NCBI GenBank assembly: GCA_002439805.1
Contig: DJPQ01000059.1
Span: 5,193-29,600, forward strand
Direction: 5' to 3'
DNA from: Bacteroidales bacterium UBA6408
GTDB lineage: Bacteria; Bacteroidota; Bacteroidia; Bacteroidales; UBA932
Length of the DNA stretch: 24,408 nt
Part shown: positions 23,652 through 24,408 of the stretch, piece after piece
Numbering within the stretch: position 1 is the first letter of the stretch
Layout: each line of letters starts with the position of its first letter
Translations under genes and position numbers: made by a program
Notes under the pieces: model-generated
The model's input: only the letters and a program-made list of their open reading frames with translations
Told to the model about the DNA's origin: nothing
Databases searched by the model: none

Positions 23652-24408
23652 GTTCGATGTCCTTAAAGTACTTATAGGTATCCAGCATCAGGCAGCCGGC
23701 GGCGAGCTCGTCGCAGACGATGATGCCGTGGCGGTGGTTCTGGAGTGCCGAGAGGGTGCAGGTGTGGGAATATGCCCCCTCGATGGCCTGCTGGACGGCG
23801 CGTGCCTTCTTGTGCCCGAACGCGAGCACGAGAACTTCCTTCGAGTCCATGACCGTGCCTACGCCTACCGTGAGGGCAAGTGCCGGAACCTTGTTCATGT
23901 CGCCGTCGAAAAATCTCGCATTGACGACCCTCGTGTCGTAGGTGAGTGTCTTCACGCGGGTGCGTGAGACGAGCGAGGAGAACGGCTCGTTGAACGCGAG
24001 GTGGCCGTCCTCACCGACTCCGCCCATGAAGAGGTCGATTCCGCCTGCGGCCTTTATCCGCTCCTCGTAGGACGCGCACTCGGCCTCAAGGTCGGCCGCG
24101 TTGCCGTTGAGGATGTTGATGTTCTCCTTAGGCACGTCGACGTGGTCGAAGAAATTGTGCGCCATGAAGCTGTGGTAGCTCTCCGGGTGGGACTCCGGCA
24201 GACCGACATACTCGTCCATGTTGAACGTAATCACATTTCTGAACGAAACCTCGCCCGCCTTGTTCATGCGGATAAGTTCCTTATAAGTCCCGAGCGGGGT
24301 TGAGCCCGTAGGCAGTCCCAGTACAAACGGCTTGTCCGTCACCGCAGCCTTGGCCTTTATCCGCGAAACGATGTGCCGTGCAGCCCAAACAGCCCCCTGC
24401 GCATCCGT
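23638..24408 (-). CDS. nagB: Glucosamine-6-phosphate deaminase (5' end missing)
   Basis: The frame is open to the window end, and the upstream codons (AVWAARHIVSRIKAKAA) fit the N-terminal helix of NagB, so the GTG at 24342 is not the start. The visible part is 256 residues, nearly the whole protein. Conserved signatures are FVLGLPTGSTPLGTYKELI (phosphate and sugar binding), TFNMDEYVGL with the catalytic Asp, and FMGGVGEDGHLAFNEP with the Asp, His and Glu equivalent to D141, H143 and E148 of the E. coli enzyme, then SRTRVKTLTYDTR. It converts glucosamine 6-phosphate into fructose 6-phosphate and ammonia in the cytoplasm, the last step of amino-sugar use. This suits the GH20 gene of the locus, but it is on the other strand and separated by the Rpn region, so co-regulation is not shown. 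Confidence 0.97.
   Translation of the reverse strand, partial: TDAQGAVWAARHIVSRIKAKAAVTDKPFVLGLPTGSTPLGTYKELIRMNKAGEVSFRNVITFNMDEYVGLPESHPESYHSFMAHNFFDHVDVPKENINILNGNAADLEAECASYEERIKAAGGIDLFMGGVGEDGHLAFNEPFSSLVSRTRVKTLTYDTRVVNARFFDGDMNKVPALALTVGVGTVMDSKEVLVLAFGHKKARAVQQAIEGAYSHTCTLSALQNHRHGIIVCDELAAGCLMLDTYKYFKDIERDNL

Overview
The window is GC-rich, densely packed DNA from a member of the order Bacteroidales (Bacteroidota). The grounds are a SusC/SusD pair, an ECF sigma factor with a FecR-type anti-sigma partner, many type II lipoproteins, BACON and FISUMP-like domains, near absence of Shine-Dalgarno sites and one good TTG-N20-TAnnTTTG promoter. Genus cannot be fixed by eye; a Rikenellaceae or related gut lineage would fit the base composition.

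Layout. 1-8251 (+): a double-domain ADP-ribosylglycohydrolase-family protein cut by the window start, a lipoprotein paralogue, a lipoprotein esterase with a degenerate second esterase-like half, a small unknown lipoprotein, and a ten-helix sugar/ureide-type permease ending at a strong terminator. 8332-9932 (+): ECF sigma factor and FecR-like anti-sigma factor, coupled by ATGA. 10070-20905 (+): SusC with an STN signalling domain, SusD, a BACON/FISUMP-like lipoprotein in the position of a surface glycan-binding protein, a clan GH-A-like glycoside hydrolase lipoprotein, and a GH20 beta-hexosaminidase, with short gaps or overlaps. 21067-22065 (+): a nucleoside hydrolase lipoprotein with its own promoter and a LacI-like palindrome upstream. 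22319-23263 (-): an Rpn-family PD-(D/E)XK nuclease, with a broken copy of part of itself downstream. 23264-23637: non-coding, rich in hairpins and repeats. 23638-24408 (-): nagB, glucosamine-6-phosphate deaminase, cut by the window end.

How it may work (inference). The 1-22065 block reads as a polysaccharide-utilisation-type locus. SusC/D and the lipoprotein next to them would bind and import ligand. The STN-FecR-ECF chain would sense import and switch on the locus. Esterase, clan-A glycosidase and GH20 would remove acyl and sugar groups, the latter probably N-acetylhexosamine. The ADP-ribosylglycohydrolase-like proteins and nucleoside hydrolase would cut N-glycosidic or ribosyl bonds, and the permease would carry the freed sugar or base inward. 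SusC/D + ADP-ribosylglycohydrolase + nucleoside hydrolase + this permease type recalls the rus ribose/nucleoside-scavenging loci of Bacteroides, but no ribokinase is present here and the regulator differs. nagB would channel amino sugar into glycolysis but is separated by the Rpn region and points the other way.

Most worth a second look: the hybrid gene content, the three ADP-ribosylglycohydrolase-like domains with altered metal motifs, the pseudo-esterase half, a roughly 136-nt imperfect palindrome overlapping the nagB stop codon, and the partial Rpn duplication.
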